Shown piece by piece: positions 9,055-17,869 of a DNA stretch of 64,000 nt. Source of the stretch: CALBJU01 sp965247125 (GTDB taxonomy: Bacteria; Bacteroidota; Rhodothermia; Rhodothermales; UBA10348); the NCBI GenBank assembly GCA_965247125.1, contig CBDFGO010000002.1, positions 806,001 to 870,000 on the forward strand, given 5' to 3'. Made by a program: the position numbers and the translations under genes. Numbering within the stretch: position 1 is the first letter of the stretch; the number at the start of each line of letters is the position of its first letter. The notes beneath the pieces are model-generated. The model was not told where the DNA came from. It ran no database searches and was given only the letters and a program-made list of their open reading frames with translations.

Positions 9055-10650
9055 TCAAGGCATCAATTCGAGCATGCGCACACCGTGGACCCCTTCAATT
9101 AGGGCGACATGGGCCAGTATTGGTTCAGGAATGGGCTGATCAACGGCCACCGCAGTCAGAGCCTCTTCTCCCGGAATATTACGCCCCAGGACCAGTGAGC
9201 CAATATTTATACCGGCGTCCGCCAGCACAAGACCGACGCTCGCAAGCATTCCAGGCCGATCCTGATTGCGATAGAGTAGAATCCGGCCAGAAGCCTTGAG
9301 CTCCATTTCGTACCCATCAATAGCCGTAATTCGGGCATCCTCGGAGCCAAAAAGCGTTCCCGCGATCGAAAAACTGCCTTCCGGTCCGCTCATTTCAATC
9401 TCAATCAGGTTTGAAAAGCTGCTGCCAGGATGAAATGTGTGGATATCAACCTCAATACCCGCATTTTCGGCGATTACAGGTGCGTTTACCAGATTTACGA
9501 CTTCATTCCAACTTCCCTCCAGGAATCCTTTCAGGGCCGCAATGCGCATAACGTCGGTATATCGACGAGGAACGTCTCCGTGGCAGCGGATCACGAATCG
9601 ATTGACAGCGCTATCGAAAAGCTGACGAGATGCCCTTCCCAGCATCTCCGCAAGCGCGACATATGGCTGAACTTCGGGCTGAGCGGCCATGCGCAGGGCC
9701 ATAGCGTTGATGGCGGTCTCCACCGGCTCATCTCGTAGGGCATGAATGACTTGTTCGGTTACTTGACGGGCGACTTTCTCCTGTGCCTCTTCCGTCGAAG
9801 CGGCGATGTGGGGTGTCGCGACCGTACCAGGGTGCGCAATGAGTGCGGTCAGTTCCGAATCCGGCGGTTCAGATGAGTACACGTCGAGCGCCGCGCCAGA
9901 GACCTGGCCCGACTCAAGCGCCCGTAGAAGCGCTTGCTCATCGACAATTCCGCCTCTCGCACAGTTGATGATACAGACTCCGTGCTTGCACATCGCCAGC
10001 GTCTCATCATTCAGAAGGCCTCGCGTGGCTGGAATGAGGGGGGTGTGAACCGTGATATAGTCACTTTCAGAAAACAATCGGTCAATTTCTACCAGCTCGA
10101 TCCCAATCCGCTCGGCTGCTTCCTGTGTCAAGACAGGATCGCTTCCAAGTATTTTCAGTCCGAATGATCGGCACCGAAGCGCTACTTCGCGTCCGATTTT
10201 TCCGATGCCCACAATACCGACCGTTTTTCCAAACAGCTCGGAGCCTGTGTATTTTTTACGTTCCCAGTTTCCAGATTTCAAAGAAGACGTTGCCGGCGCC
10301 AGTTTTCTGGCCAGAGCCAACAACATGGCCATCGTATGTTCGGCCGTAGATATGGTATTCCCTGCGGGTGCGTTCAGAACCAGAACTCCTTTCTCGGTCG
10401 CTGTGGGAATGTCAACATTATCGACGCCGACACCCGCCCGCCCGATAACAGTCAGTTTTTCCGCCGCTGCGATCATCTCGGCATCGATGGTTGTGCCACT
10501 CCGAATGATCCATCCCTCGACATTCGCACAACGCGACAGGATATCCTGCGTCTCCCACGAGGTACCGTCGACGACCTCCATGCCAGCTTCCTCCAGAAGC
10601 TCTCTGCACACCGGATGAACGGAATCAGTAAGTAAAACGCGAAAGCTCAT
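9055..10650 (-). CDS. serA: D-3-phosphoglycerate dehydrogenase, long form with ACT domain
   Basis: This enzyme makes the first committed step of serine synthesis, oxidising 3-phosphoglycerate to 3-phosphohydroxypyruvate with NAD. The protein has 531 residues, the usual size of the long (Mycobacterium/Bacillus-type) form. An N-terminal substrate-binding half is followed by the Rossmann motif GIGKIG (148-153). The catalytic residues Arg232 (NCARGG), Glu261 (SSEPP) and His281 (TPHIAAST) are present. Next come the intervening ASB domain (about 315-450) and a C-terminal ACT domain (about 455-531) that normally binds serine for feedback control. The gene is minus strand and stands alone between the receptor promoter region and engB. 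Confidence 0.95.
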   Translation of the reverse strand: MSFRVLLTDSVHPVCRELLEEAGMEVVDGTSWETQDILSRCANVEGWIIRSGTTIDAEMIAAAEKLTVIGRAGVGVDNVDIPTATEKGVLVLNAPAGNTISTAEHTMAMLLALARKLAPATSSLKSGNWERKKYTGSELFGKTVGIVGIGKIGREVALRCRSFGLKILGSDPVLTQEAAERIGIELVEIDRLFSESDYITVHTPLIPATRGLLNDETLAMCKHGVCIINCARGGIVDEQALLRALESGQVSGAALDVYSSEPPDSELTALIAHPGTVATPHIAASTEEAQEKVARQVTEQVIHALRDEPVETAINAMALRMAAQPEVQPYVALAEMLGRASRQLFDSAVNRFVIRCHGDVPRRYTDVMRIAALKGFLEGSWNEVVNLVNAPVIAENAGIEVDIHTFHPGSSFSNLIEIEMSGPEGSFSIAGTLFGSEDARITAIDGYEMELKASGRILLYRNQDRPGMLASVGLVLADAGINIGSLVLGRNIPGEEALTAVAVDQPIPEPILAHVALIEGVHGVRMLELMP

Positions 10651-10715
10651 TTTTCGGGATAATATGTGTTGGGATTATATAAGGTATTAGGGTGCCCCAT
10701 GATTGGCGATGATTC

Positions 10716-11303
10716 TCAACGGACATAGGTCGCGATCCAATTCAGAATCTCATCCCTTCCTCTTCCATCTTTCGCACTTGTCAAGACGATAGGCTTTTCT
10801 TGTCCCAATCCATCGAGAACCTTGCGTACTTCCGCGATAGCTTTGGATCTGGAATTGCCCGAAAGTTTGTCTCCCTTGGTCAGAAGGATTACGTGCTCTG
10901 CATCACTCTCTGGCATCAACATGATAACTTCGCGATCCAAGCCCGTGGGAGGATGCCTTGAATCGATGAGTTGAAATACCACGCGGAGCTGGGATCGCTC
11001 TTTCATATAGGAGCCGATCAGTTTCTGCCAGTAGGCTCGCTGTTTTTTGGACACCTTGGCGTATCCGAGCCCGGGCAGGTCAACAACATGAAAACGATTA
11101 TTGACGAGAAAAAAATTGACCTCCTGTGTTTTTCCTGGGGTGCGGCTCGTTCGAGCAAGATTCCTGCGACGCAACAATTGATTGATGAGTGAACTTTTCC
11201 CGACGTTGGATCGGCCTATGAATGCGACTTCTGAGATCTGTGTCTCGGGCATCTGAGCCAGCGTCGTAGCTCCCTGAACAAAATTGACGTCCTCAATCTT
11301 CAT
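10716..11303 (-). CDS. engB: Ribosome-biogenesis GTPase YsxC/EngB
   Basis: A 195-residue GTPase of the TrmE-Era-EngA-EngB superfamily, the usual length for YihA/YsxC, needed for large ribosomal subunit assembly in the cytoplasm. The G1 motif GRSNVGKS is at 30-37, G3 DLPGLG at 75-80 and G4 TKGD at 142-145. A TSAKDGRG segment near the end matches G5. It lies 65 bases upstream of serA on the same strand. A 14-base tandem repeat sits just upstream of the start. Confidence 0.95.
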   Translation of the reverse strand: MKIEDVNFVQGATTLAQMPETQISEVAFIGRSNVGKSSLINQLLRRRNLARTSRTPGKTQEVNFFLVNNRFHVVDLPGLGYAKVSKKQRAYWQKLIGSYMKERSQLRVVFQLIDSRHPPTGLDREVIMLMPESDAEHVILLTKGDKLSGNSRSKAIAEVRKVLDGLGQEKPIVLTSAKDGRGRDEILNWIATYVR

Positions 11304-11326
11304 CTGACTCTCTCAGAGTTGCCTTT

Positions 11327-11382
11327 TCGGAGATGCCTCCTCGGAGATGCCTCCTCGGAAATGCCTCCTCGGAAATGCCTCT
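11327..11382. repeat. Tandem repeat, 14 bp x 4
   Basis: Four adjacent copies of TCGGAGATGCCTCC (copies 3 and 4 carry one A for G change, and copy 4 ends in T) occupy 11327-11382, between engB and sucD. The sharing of one change by two neighbouring copies suggests stepwise duplication. Confidence 0.95.
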
Positions 11383-11424
11383 TTGTGAATACATTGCCAG
11401 GTCGCGGCACGAACGCCTCATCCC

Positions 11425-12300
11425 TCAGGCGACGCTGAAATGCGCTCGGACCGCCTCGCCGATGGCAGCCGGGTTCATCACTATGGTCGCACCTGCTTCT
11501 TCAAGTGCTGCAAATTTGTCTTCCGCCGTGCCTTTACCGCCCGAGATGATCGCCCCGGCATGTCCCATCCGACGTCCTGGAGGCGCCGTCCGGCCCGCAA
11601 TGAAAACAAAGACCGGTTTGTCCATGTGATCCTGAATGTAGACAGCAGCTTCTTCCTCGGCCGTCCCGCCAATTTCTCCGATCATCACGACCGCTTCCGT
11701 CTCATCGTCTGCCTGGAACAGGCGGAGAATGTCGATGAACTGAGAACCAATTATCGGGTCCCCTCCGATTCCAACCGCCGTGGACTGTCCCAGTCCCTTG
11801 CGGGTCAGTTGATCGACGGCTTCATAGGTGAGTGTTCCGCTCCTCGAGACGACGCCGATGGGTCCGCGCGAGAAGATCATTGCGGGCATGATACCCACCT
11901 TCGCCTCGTCAGGAGTAAACACTCCCGGGCAGTTCGGCCCGACCAGAGCCGCGCCTTGTTCCTGCACGTAATGATAGACGGAGATCATGTCCCGGGTGGG
12001 AATGCCTTCCGTGATACATATGATTGTTTTGATGCCTGCTTCTGCAGACTCCAGGATAGCATCGGCAGCAAACGGGGGCGGAACGAAAATGATGGATGCG
12101 TTGGCGCCCTCTTCCTTGACGGCGTCAGATACGGTATTGAAGACAGGTCGATCCAGATGAAGCTGCCCGCCTTTGCCGGGTGTTACGCCACCAATCACGG
12201 TGGTGCCGTATTCGATCATCTGCTCGGAATGAAATGTCCCCTCTTTTCCGGTAAAACCCTGCACCACGAGGCGCGTGTTCTTATCAACCAGGATTGCCAT
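11425..12300 (-). CDS. sucD: Succinyl-CoA synthetase (ligase) alpha subunit
   Basis: Alpha subunit of the TCA-cycle enzyme that converts succinyl-CoA to succinate with NTP formation. At 291 residues it has the standard length. The N-terminal CoA-binding Rossmann domain shows QGFTGKEGTFH (14-24). The CITEGIP loop is near 95-101 and GPNCPG at 121-126. The phosphorylated histidine is His247 in GRRMGHAGA. The beta subunit gene sucC is not in the window, so the subunits are encoded apart, as in many Bacteroidota. The gene stands alone on the minus strand between engB and tatA. Confidence 0.95.
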   Translation of the reverse strand: MAILVDKNTRLVVQGFTGKEGTFHSEQMIEYGTTVIGGVTPGKGGQLHLDRPVFNTVSDAVKEEGANASIIFVPPPFAADAILESAEAGIKTIICITEGIPTRDMISVYHYVQEQGAALVGPNCPGVFTPDEAKVGIMPAMIFSRGPIGVVSRSGTLTYEAVDQLTRKGLGQSTAVGIGGDPIIGSQFIDILRLFQADDETEAVVMIGEIGGTAEEEAAVYIQDHMDKPVFVFIAGRTAPPGRRMGHAGAIISGGKGTAEDKFAALEEAGATIVMNPAAIGEAVRAHFSVA

Positions 12301-12514
12301 ACTCAGCTACTATCAAATGAATCAAAAAGAACTCGTGCTCAGGTCATCCGCGGTGCTCTCTGGTGAACCACTTGTCGCGAACTTTCGAGCGAAGCAATGT
12401 TAGGGCCCGTCGCTCAAGTCTACAATCAGCGTACTGTAATATTGTGTAAACACGCGACGAAAAATACAGGAAGGGAGGTTCTGCGAAGTCGGCGTCCCCG
12501 GTGGAGCTTGGAGG

Positions 12515-12550
12515 AAAAATTCAGGCCGGGCGCGAAGCACCCGGCCTGAA
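12515..12550 (-). terminator. Intrinsic terminator of tatA
   Basis: Eleven-base arms (12520-12530 and 12540-12550) flank a nine-base loop. On the minus strand the hairpin is followed by a TTTTT run. It lies 34 bases past the tatA stop. Confidence 0.85.
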
Positions 12551-12584
12551 AAGCTCTGTACAGAAATTGGCTGGTCGAGGACTT

Positions 12585-12914
12585 CTACTGACCCGTATTC
12601 GCTGAATCGGGAGCCGCCGGGGGATCCTGCTGCGCAGGTGCCGCGGCAGGTGCTGGTGCTGCAGGTTGAGGCGAGGTCGCCTGAACGGGGGTCTCTACTC
12701 TCGGAGCCTGTTGCCCCTGCACCGGAGGAGCCGGGTTTATCCGATTAACCGGCTCGTCCACTTTGAACTCCTTCGAAATCTCGCTTGTAGCAGACTTGAA
12801 TTCCTTGATTCCTTTTCCGAGTCCCCTTGCGATCTCTGGGATTCGCTTCGCACCGAAGATGAGCAGGATTGCCAGAAAAATTAGAATGAGTTCAAGTGGT
12901 CCGAGAGATCCCAT
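12585..12914 (-). CDS. tatA: Sec-independent translocase subunit TatA/TatE
   Basis: A 109-residue TatA-type protein that forms the pore element of the twin-arginine translocon in the inner membrane. It shows a short N-terminal transmembrane helix (about residues 4-21) and the conserved FGAKRIPEIARGLGKGIKEFK hinge and amphipathic helix; the FG and the basic/amphipathic pattern are diagnostic. The C-terminal 55 residues are a Pro/Ala/Gln-rich tail of low complexity. TatC and TatB are not adjacent. A strong terminator follows the gene, so it is probably monocistronic. TatA and TatB are hard to separate by sequence; I favour TatA because the helix is FGAKRIPE-type and the charged tail is short. 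Confidence 0.88.
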   Translation of the reverse strand: MGSLGPLELILIFLAILLIFGAKRIPEIARGLGKGIKEFKSATSEISKEFKVDEPVNRINPAPPVQGQQAPRVETPVQATSPQPAAPAPAAAPAQQDPPAAPDSANTGQ

Positions 12915-12971
12915 AACAGCGTTTGTTGAAGTTTAGTCCTGTCTCGCCGGTCCATTTTCAATCATCGCCTT

Positions 12972-13013
12972 CGTAATTGATGCCGGAGGTGGCGTAATTG
13001 ATGCCGGAGAGTG
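12972..13013. repeat. Direct tandem duplication of about 21 bp
   Basis: The sequence starting CGTAATTGATGCCGGAG occurs twice in a row (from 12972 and from 12993), with a one-base difference at the junction. It lies in the gap between divergently transcribed tatA and add. Confidence 0.9.
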
Positions 13014-13152
13014 GAGCCGCAAAATAACCAGAAAAAGTCTGATTATCCGTATGTAATTCCGTCTTGTTTAGGGCTTTACGATCCGTGTGATTCGCGGTTC
13101 CTAGAGAATATTTTCGCGGTTGTCCTCAGAAAAACGGTGTATTTTCTGCTTC

Positions 13153-14199
13153 ATGAATCAACAATCGATACTCACGCGCGAAGCCATCCATGCCTGGCCC
13201 AAGGCAGAGCTTCATTCTCATCTGGATGGGGCCTTGCGACTCCACACCATTCTCGAGCTGGCCGAAAAACAGGATAAGATGGACCTCCTGCCAGCGACAA
13301 CGATGGAGACATTGGAGGTGGAACTCGCAAAAGTGGATGATTCCGAAGATCTCTGGGACTATCTGGCCTGGTTCGATTACACAATAGCGTTGATGCAGAC
13401 GGAGGAGGCTCTTTCGCGGGTCGCCTACGAAATGGCGGAAGATTTTGCTCAAGAAAACGTACGGTATGTGGAAGTGCGATTTGGACCTGTCCTGCACACC
13501 GCCGAAGGTCTATCCCTCAAAGCGGTGATGGAAGCCGTGCTGGACGGTCTCGCGCGTGCCCGTTCGGACCATGGAATTCTTTCTTCTGTCATCGTGTGCG
13601 CGCTTCGGGATCGATTTGTAGATGCCTCGGTGGCTCAGGCGAAATTGGCCGTCGAGTATCGAGATCGCGGCGTGTCTGGCTTCGACCTTGCCGGAGGAGA
13701 GGCCGGTAATCCAGCGAAAGAGCATTTGGAAGCCTTCTATTACGCGCGGAATCATCTCATGAACCTGACGGTCCATGCCGGCGAATCCTGGGGTCCCGAA
13801 TCCATTCATCAGGCACTCTTCTTCTGCGGTGCCCACCGGATCGGGCACGGAATCACGCTGGTTCAAGACCCGGATCTGATGCGCCACGTGGTTGATCACC
13901 AGATCCCGCTCGAAATCTGTCCGACGAGCAACGTCCAGACCAACGTCGTTCCCTCGTACGAAAAACATCCGATCAGGGAGCTGGCGGATGCCGGTGTTGC
14001 CATCACCATCAATACCGACAGCCGACTGTTCAGCCATACAAGTACTACCGGCGAAATGTATCTGGCCCACACACGCTGCGGACTAAGCGCTTCACAGACC
14101 GCCGAAGCGGCCATTAATGCCTTCCGCCATGCGTTCCTTTCCTATGAAGAGCGAATCCGACTCCTGGGCGAGGTCGAAGCGGAAATTTCCGTCGATTAA
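13153..14199 (+). CDS. add: Adenosine deaminase
   Basis: This enzyme hydrolyses adenosine to inosine in purine salvage. The protein has 348 residues from the ATG at 13153; earlier in-frame starts would add an unrelated 11-residue leader. The zinc ligands His21 and His23 are in KAELHSHLDGALR. The motif VHAGE (207-211) carries the catalytic Glu211, HRIGHG the base His232, and NTDS the zinc ligand Asp289. The second Asp of the common NTDDP motif is Ser290 here. That matches the NTDxR form seen in another branch of adenosine deaminases, so activity is still expected. aroA begins 4 bases after the stop, so the two are probably co-transcribed. Confidence 0.9.
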   Translation: MNQQSILTREAIHAWPKAELHSHLDGALRLHTILELAEKQDKMDLLPATTMETLEVELAKVDDSEDLWDYLAWFDYTIALMQTEEALSRVAYEMAEDFAQENVRYVEVRFGPVLHTAEGLSLKAVMEAVLDGLARARSDHGILSSVIVCALRDRFVDASVAQAKLAVEYRDRGVSGFDLAGGEAGNPAKEHLEAFYYARNHLMNLTVHAGESWGPESIHQALFFCGAHRIGHGITLVQDPDLMRHVVDHQIPLEICPTSNVQTNVVPSYEKHPIRELADAGVAITINTDSRLFSHTSTTGEMYLAHTRCGLSASQTAEAAINAFRHAFLSYEERIRLLGEVEAEISVD

Positions 14200-14203
14200 A
14201 CTG

Positions 14204-15511
14204 ATGGTCGATAACAAGAGGAATACCCGCTCCGTCCAACCTGCTGAGCACCTTCGCGGAACGATTCATCTGCCCGCGGACAAATCGATCGCACAGCGAT
14301 CGGCCCTGTTTGCCGGAATTGCTGATGGAACGAGCCGGATTGAGGCATATCCGTCCTCGGCCGATCCGCAATCGGCGATCTCGTGTCTTCGGCAGCTCGG
14401 CATCCAGATTGACACAGAGAAGGACGCTCTGATCGTACACGGAAAGGGAATTCGAGGATTTTCCCCTCCTCCTGAACCCATTGACTGCGGAAATTCGGGC
14501 ACGACGCTGCGCCTCCTTTCGGGTCTGTTGGCGGGACAGAATTTTCAAAGCACGCTGATCGGAGATGAATCGCTCTCTTCGAGACCGATGGGTCGCATCC
14601 TCGAACCACTGCGCCAGATGAATGCCCGCGTGGGTTCAGTCGAGGGACACGCGCCCCTCACCGTGGGACCAGCATCCGGCCCACTTTACGCCATCGAGTA
14701 CACACTTCCTGTGGCCTCAGCGCAAGTCAAGTCATGCGTCCTGTTGGCCGGGCTGTATGCCGACTCGGTTACAACCGTCATCGAAACGCTACCCTCCAGA
14801 GATCACACCGAACGAATGCTTGGACTGTCCACCGAAGTTCAGGACGGCAGACGCCTCGTCCACGTCGCTGGAGGAATGAACGTCGAGCCGCGGAACTGGA
14901 CGATCCCATCGGATTTTTCGGCGGCTTCATTTTTTGTTGTGGCTGCGTGCATCCTTCCTGGCTCAGTGCTGAAAATGCCAAATATAGGTCTGAATCCAAC
15001 CCGCACCGGACTTTTGGAGGTTCTGCGCGCCATGGGAGCTCGAATCGAAATTGAAAACCAACGCGAAATCTCTTCAGAGCCCATCGGCGACGTCACCGTT
15101 TACGCATCGCAGCTCGCGGGCGTCACCGTTGCGAAGGATATCATCCCATCTCTGATCGACGAAATTCCGATTCTTTGCGTGGCGGCAATTCAGGCTAGCG
15201 GTCGTACGGAAATCAGAGCAGCAGGTGAGCTCCGGCACAAGGAGACCGATCGCATCGATGCCATGGTCAACGGACTGCGTGCATTGGGCGCAAAAGTCGA
15301 GGAATTTGAAGATGGGCTGGCAATTGAAGGGCCCCAGCAACTCCACGGAGGACACGTTTCGGCATTTGACGACCACCGAATTGCCATGTCAATGGCCATT
15401 GCCGCACTATCCGCCTCGGATCCTGTACACATTTCCGGTGCCGATTCGGTTGCAGTGTCCTTTCCGGAATTCTTCCGGACACTCGATTCAATTCGTCCTG
15501 ATCCGAACTGA
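14204..15511 (+). CDS. aroA: 3-phosphoshikimate 1-carboxyvinyltransferase (EPSP synthase)
   Basis: The shikimate-pathway enzyme joining PEP to shikimate-3-phosphate. At 435 residues from the ATG at 14204 it has family-typical length; an upstream in-frame start would overlap add by 80 bases and encode an unrelated leader. Substrate-binding residues are visible in ADKSIAQR (Lys27, Ser28, Arg32). Also present are the GNSGTTLRL loop, QVKSCVLLAGL, RDHTERML, the catalytic Asp in IDEIPIL, RHKETDRI and FDDHRIAMS. It directly follows add and ends one base from the convergent alkyltransferase-like gene, leaving no room for a separate terminator. Confidence 0.95.
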   Translation: MVDNKRNTRSVQPAEHLRGTIHLPADKSIAQRSALFAGIADGTSRIEAYPSSADPQSAISCLRQLGIQIDTEKDALIVHGKGIRGFSPPPEPIDCGNSGTTLRLLSGLLAGQNFQSTLIGDESLSSRPMGRILEPLRQMNARVGSVEGHAPLTVGPASGPLYAIEYTLPVASAQVKSCVLLAGLYADSVTTVIETLPSRDHTERMLGLSTEVQDGRRLVHVAGGMNVEPRNWTIPSDFSAASFFVVAACILPGSVLKMPNIGLNPTRTGLLEVLRAMGARIEIENQREISSEPIGDVTVYASQLAGVTVAKDIIPSLIDEIPILCVAAIQASGRTEIRAAGELRHKETDRIDAMVNGLRALGAKVEEFEDGLAIEGPQQLHGGHVSAFDDHRIAMSMAIAALSASDPVHISGADSVAVSFPEFFRTLDSIRPDPN

Positions 15512-15512
15512 A

Positions 15513-15911
15513 TTACGATTTCTTCCCGGGAATCCAGAGGTGGCGCTCGATATCCACCACACACTCCTCGACAAACTCGATACCTTCACTGCGCAACATG
15601 TCCTCCATGATGTGAGGACCCCCGAATTTAGCCTGTCCGCTGAGGCCACCGTACCGATTCACCACACGGTGGCATGGTAATCCGTGACCAGCCGCAGCAT
15701 TCAGCGCCCACCCCACCGTTCGAGCTGCGCTTTTGGATCCCAGATATTCGGCAATGTGTCCGTAGGTCGTAACCTTCCCGTGAGGGATCTCCGCCACAAC
15801 CGCCCACACGCGGTCAAAAAAATCACTCTTTGAGGAATCAGCCGCCGAAGCGGTCTGGGCGCGGCCCGTGGATCCTCCACGGCCGCGCCCATCGTTGTGA
15901 CCCGCCATCAT
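15513..15911 (-). CDS. MGMT/ATL-type alkyltransferase-like DNA-binding protein with PCHRV motif
   Basis: A 132-residue protein built almost only of the O6-alkylguanine-DNA alkyltransferase DNA-binding and active-site domain. It has VVAEIPHGKVTTYGHIA (winged helix), ARTVGWAL (arginine finger) and GLPCHRVVN with the candidate acceptor Cys80. Residues 1-30 are polar and Gly/Ala-rich, and the usual N-terminal RNase-H-like domain of about 80 residues is absent. Small proteins of this size are often alkyltransferase-like (ATL) proteins that carry Trp instead of Cys and only flag lesions; here Cys is kept. It could act as a small methyltransferase or a lesion sensor. It is transcribed toward aroA. 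Confidence 0.85.
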   Translation of the reverse strand: MMAGHNDGRGRGGSTGRAQTASAADSSKSDFFDRVWAVVAEIPHGKVTTYGHIAEYLGSKSAARTVGWALNAAAGHGLPCHRVVNRYGGLSGQAKFGGPHIMEDMLRSEGIEFVEECVVDIERHLWIPGKKS

Positions 15912-15929
15912 GCATTAAGATTGATAGAG

Positions 15930-16766
15930 CTACTGATTGCCCAGGATGATAGGCAGCCCATCCGAGCCGCTTCCGATAATTACGGTCTTGGCGTTGTTCG
16001 AGCTCGCCAGTAGCTGAGTCGCTTCGATACCCTTGAATCGTAAGAACTGCGAGGAGAGGCTCGCGGTAATAATCCTCTGATACTCCGCCTGTCCGTTCGC
16101 TTCGATTTCTTTACGCTGGGCTTCGAGGCCCTCTTTAATAAGCGTAAACTCGTACCGTTCGGCCTCCTGCTCTTCTTTCAGTTTATTTTCGATCGCCGTT
16201 CGAATCTGATCAGGAAGTGAAATATCCCGGATCAGGATGGCGTCCACTACGACATCGTTTTGAGCAACGGCATCCCGCACCTGGGCGAAAATGGTTTCCT
16301 GCAGTTCGGTTCGCCGCGTCGAATACAGTTCCTCGGGGGTATACTGCCCGACAATTTCTCGAACGGCACTCCGGAGTTCCGGCTGAACGAGCTTCCGGTA
16401 GTAGTCGGGACCATAGGTCACGTGCAAGCCGGCTATCTTATCGCCCTCAGGATGCCAACGAATCGAGGCGTCCAGTCCGATCGAGAGTCCGTTTGATGAA
16501 AGCGCCTGAATGTCTTCAAGCTGCTCTTGTATACGGACGTCATATCGAAGGAGCTTCACCCACGGAGGGTGAATCTGCAATCCTTCTCCATACAATTGAT
16601 CCAGATCGGTACCCCCGAATACGCTGAATTTCACAGCGCCTTCTCCAGACCCGATGGTGGTGGTCATGCACCCGCCCGCGAGCGTGGCGATCATGAGAAA
16701 TACAAAGGCCATAATGCCCAGACGCAAAGCCGCCTTGGACAAATTGGGATACTGTTGTTGAGCCAT
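15930..16766 (-). CDS. Prohibitin/SPFH-domain membrane protein
   Basis: A 278-residue band-7 (SPFH) protein. One hydrophobic segment at about residues 15-33 ends in LAGGCMTTT; it may be an anchor or a lipoprotein signal with Cys33. The SPFH domain follows (about 45-190): GLQIHPPW, IQALSSNGLSI, the D-SIRW strand and a TPEELYSTRRTEL segment typical of prohibitins. A Glu/Lys-rich helix (about 195-250) probably mediates oligomerisation. Prohibitin-like proteins form large membrane rings and often modulate FtsH-type proteases or membrane domains. Its specific partner is unknown. It is divergent from murB, with a 19-base dyad between them. Confidence 0.88.
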   Translation of the reverse strand: MAQQQYPNLSKAALRLGIMAFVFLMIATLAGGCMTTTIGSGEGAVKFSVFGGTDLDQLYGEGLQIHPPWVKLLRYDVRIQEQLEDIQALSSNGLSIGLDASIRWHPEGDKIAGLHVTYGPDYYRKLVQPELRSAVREIVGQYTPEELYSTRRTELQETIFAQVRDAVAQNDVVVDAILIRDISLPDQIRTAIENKLKEEQEAERYEFTLIKEGLEAQRKEIEANGQAEYQRIITASLSSQFLRFKGIEATQLLASSNNAKTVIIGSGSDGLPIILGNQ

Positions 16767-16794
16767 GTTGTTGTTTGTTGTCTTCCGTGATAAA

Positions 16795-16813
16795 AACTAT
16801 AAATGTTATAGTT
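16795..16813. promoter_or_regulatory. Perfect dyad between divergent prohibitin-like and murB genes
   Basis: AACTATAA-ATG-TTATAGTT is a perfect 8+3+8 dyad located 28 bases upstream of the prohibitin-like start. Its AT-rich arms could serve as -10 elements on both strands or as an operator. Confidence 0.35.
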
Positions 16814-16903
16814 ATTGGAACGAGGTTCGCGCCTCGTAGTTGCGCAGGGACAACAGAACGAAGGCGGATTTCATCCGGTAAACACACCATTCGACGAGAA
16901 AAC

Positions 16904-17854
16904 TTGAGCGGCATTTCGAAAGGCCAATTTGAGCACCTGTCCGAAACGCTGGGCCGCGAACGCGTTCTGGCTGACCACGTTGTGGGCCCGTACACCACGT
17001 TCAACATTGGCGGTCCGGCAGACGCGTTTTACGAAGCCACATCGGCGGAGGAACTCGCCGGTGCGATTGTGATCGCACGAAACGCCTCTATTCCTTTTTT
17101 CGTCCTCGGCCTTGGCGCCAACATTCTATTGGGGGACAAGGGATTCCGAGGTCTCGTGATTCGAAATTCTGCGAAACGCGTCTCGGTTTCTGAGGATGGT
17201 ATCCTGGAGGCAGAAAGCGGAGCCGTTTTCTGGCCCAACGTGATAAACATCGCTATCGACCTGGGGTGGTCGGGCCTGGAACACTACGCCGGAATTCCGT
17301 CGACGGTAGGCGGAGCGCTCTGGCAGAACCTCCATTTCCTCTCACCGGCCCCCAAACGTGAGCGGACTATGTTCCTGGAAGAGGTTGTCCTCGACGCTCA
17401 GATCCTGAGTCCAGACAATATTCGCCGGCGGGTGACGGAAGATTATTTCGATTTCGGTTACGATCAATCCATCATTCAACATTCAGGCGACATCGTCCTG
17501 GTTGCCCGGTTCCAACTTGAAAAGGCTGATTCCGAGACGATGCGGCGTATCACGGAAGAAAATCTTGAGTGGAGAAGTACGCGCCACCCGCCGCTGGACA
17601 CGGAACCCAGTGCAGGTTCAATATTCAAGAAAATTGAAGGCATAGGCGCGGGACGCCTGATCGACGAATGTGGATTGAAGGGCACGAGAAAGGGCGGAAT
17701 CGAGATTACCCACAGACACGCCAATATCATGATCAATCGGGGTGGTGCGACGGCGCAGGATGTCCTTTCGATGATCGAGTTTGTGGTGAAAACCGTTGAA
17801 GAGCAGAAAGGATATGTACTGGAGCCTGAAATCGCGTTTATCGGCGAATTCTGA
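16904..17854 (+). CDS. murB: UDP-N-acetylenolpyruvoylglucosamine reductase
   Basis: The FAD enzyme that reduces UDP-GlcNAc-enolpyruvate to UDP-MurNAc for peptidoglycan. From the TTG at 16904 it has 316 residues. A farther in-frame start at 16775 would add 43 residues that do not look like MurB and would run through the divergent promoter region, so I prefer the TTG. The FAD-binding part shows TTFNIGGPA, LGLGANILLGDKGF and GLEHYAGIPSTVGGAL. Ser239 (AGSIFKK) and the catalytic Glu309 (EPEI) are present. Two oddities appear: the usual NAGAYGGE loop is replaced by QNLHFLSPAPKRERTMF, and the substrate-binding Arg of the FxYRxS motif is Asp187 (FGYDQS). Context after it is the ccm cluster. Confidence 0.88.
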   Translation: MSGISKGQFEHLSETLGRERVLADHVVGPYTTFNIGGPADAFYEATSAEELAGAIVIARNASIPFFVLGLGANILLGDKGFRGLVIRNSAKRVSVSEDGILEAESGAVFWPNVINIAIDLGWSGLEHYAGIPSTVGGALWQNLHFLSPAPKRERTMFLEEVVLDAQILSPDNIRRRVTEDYFDFGYDQSIIQHSGDIVLVARFQLEKADSETMRRITEENLEWRSTRHPPLDTEPSAGSIFKKIEGIGAGRLIDECGLKGTRKGGIEITHRHANIMINRGGATAQDVLSMIEFVVKTVEEQKGYVLEPEIAFIGEF

Positions 17855-17869
17855 GCGATATCGCGTACC

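Noticed and set aside
11440..12366. A 308-codon plus-strand frame opposite sucD
   Set aside because: It is an antisense shadow of a conserved enzyme gene and continues into the intergenic region without motifs.
12301..12584. Gap between sucD and tatA searched for a small gene or RNA
   Set aside because: Apart from the tatA terminator I found no supported frame or known RNA. A TAGACTTG at 12415-12422 resembles a -7 element for sucD but lacks a -33 partner.
14014..14030. Adenosine deaminase with NTDS instead of NTDDP as a possible loss of function
   Set aside because: The zinc-binding Asp is kept, and an NTDxR form exists in another branch of the family, so it is a subtype and not a defect.
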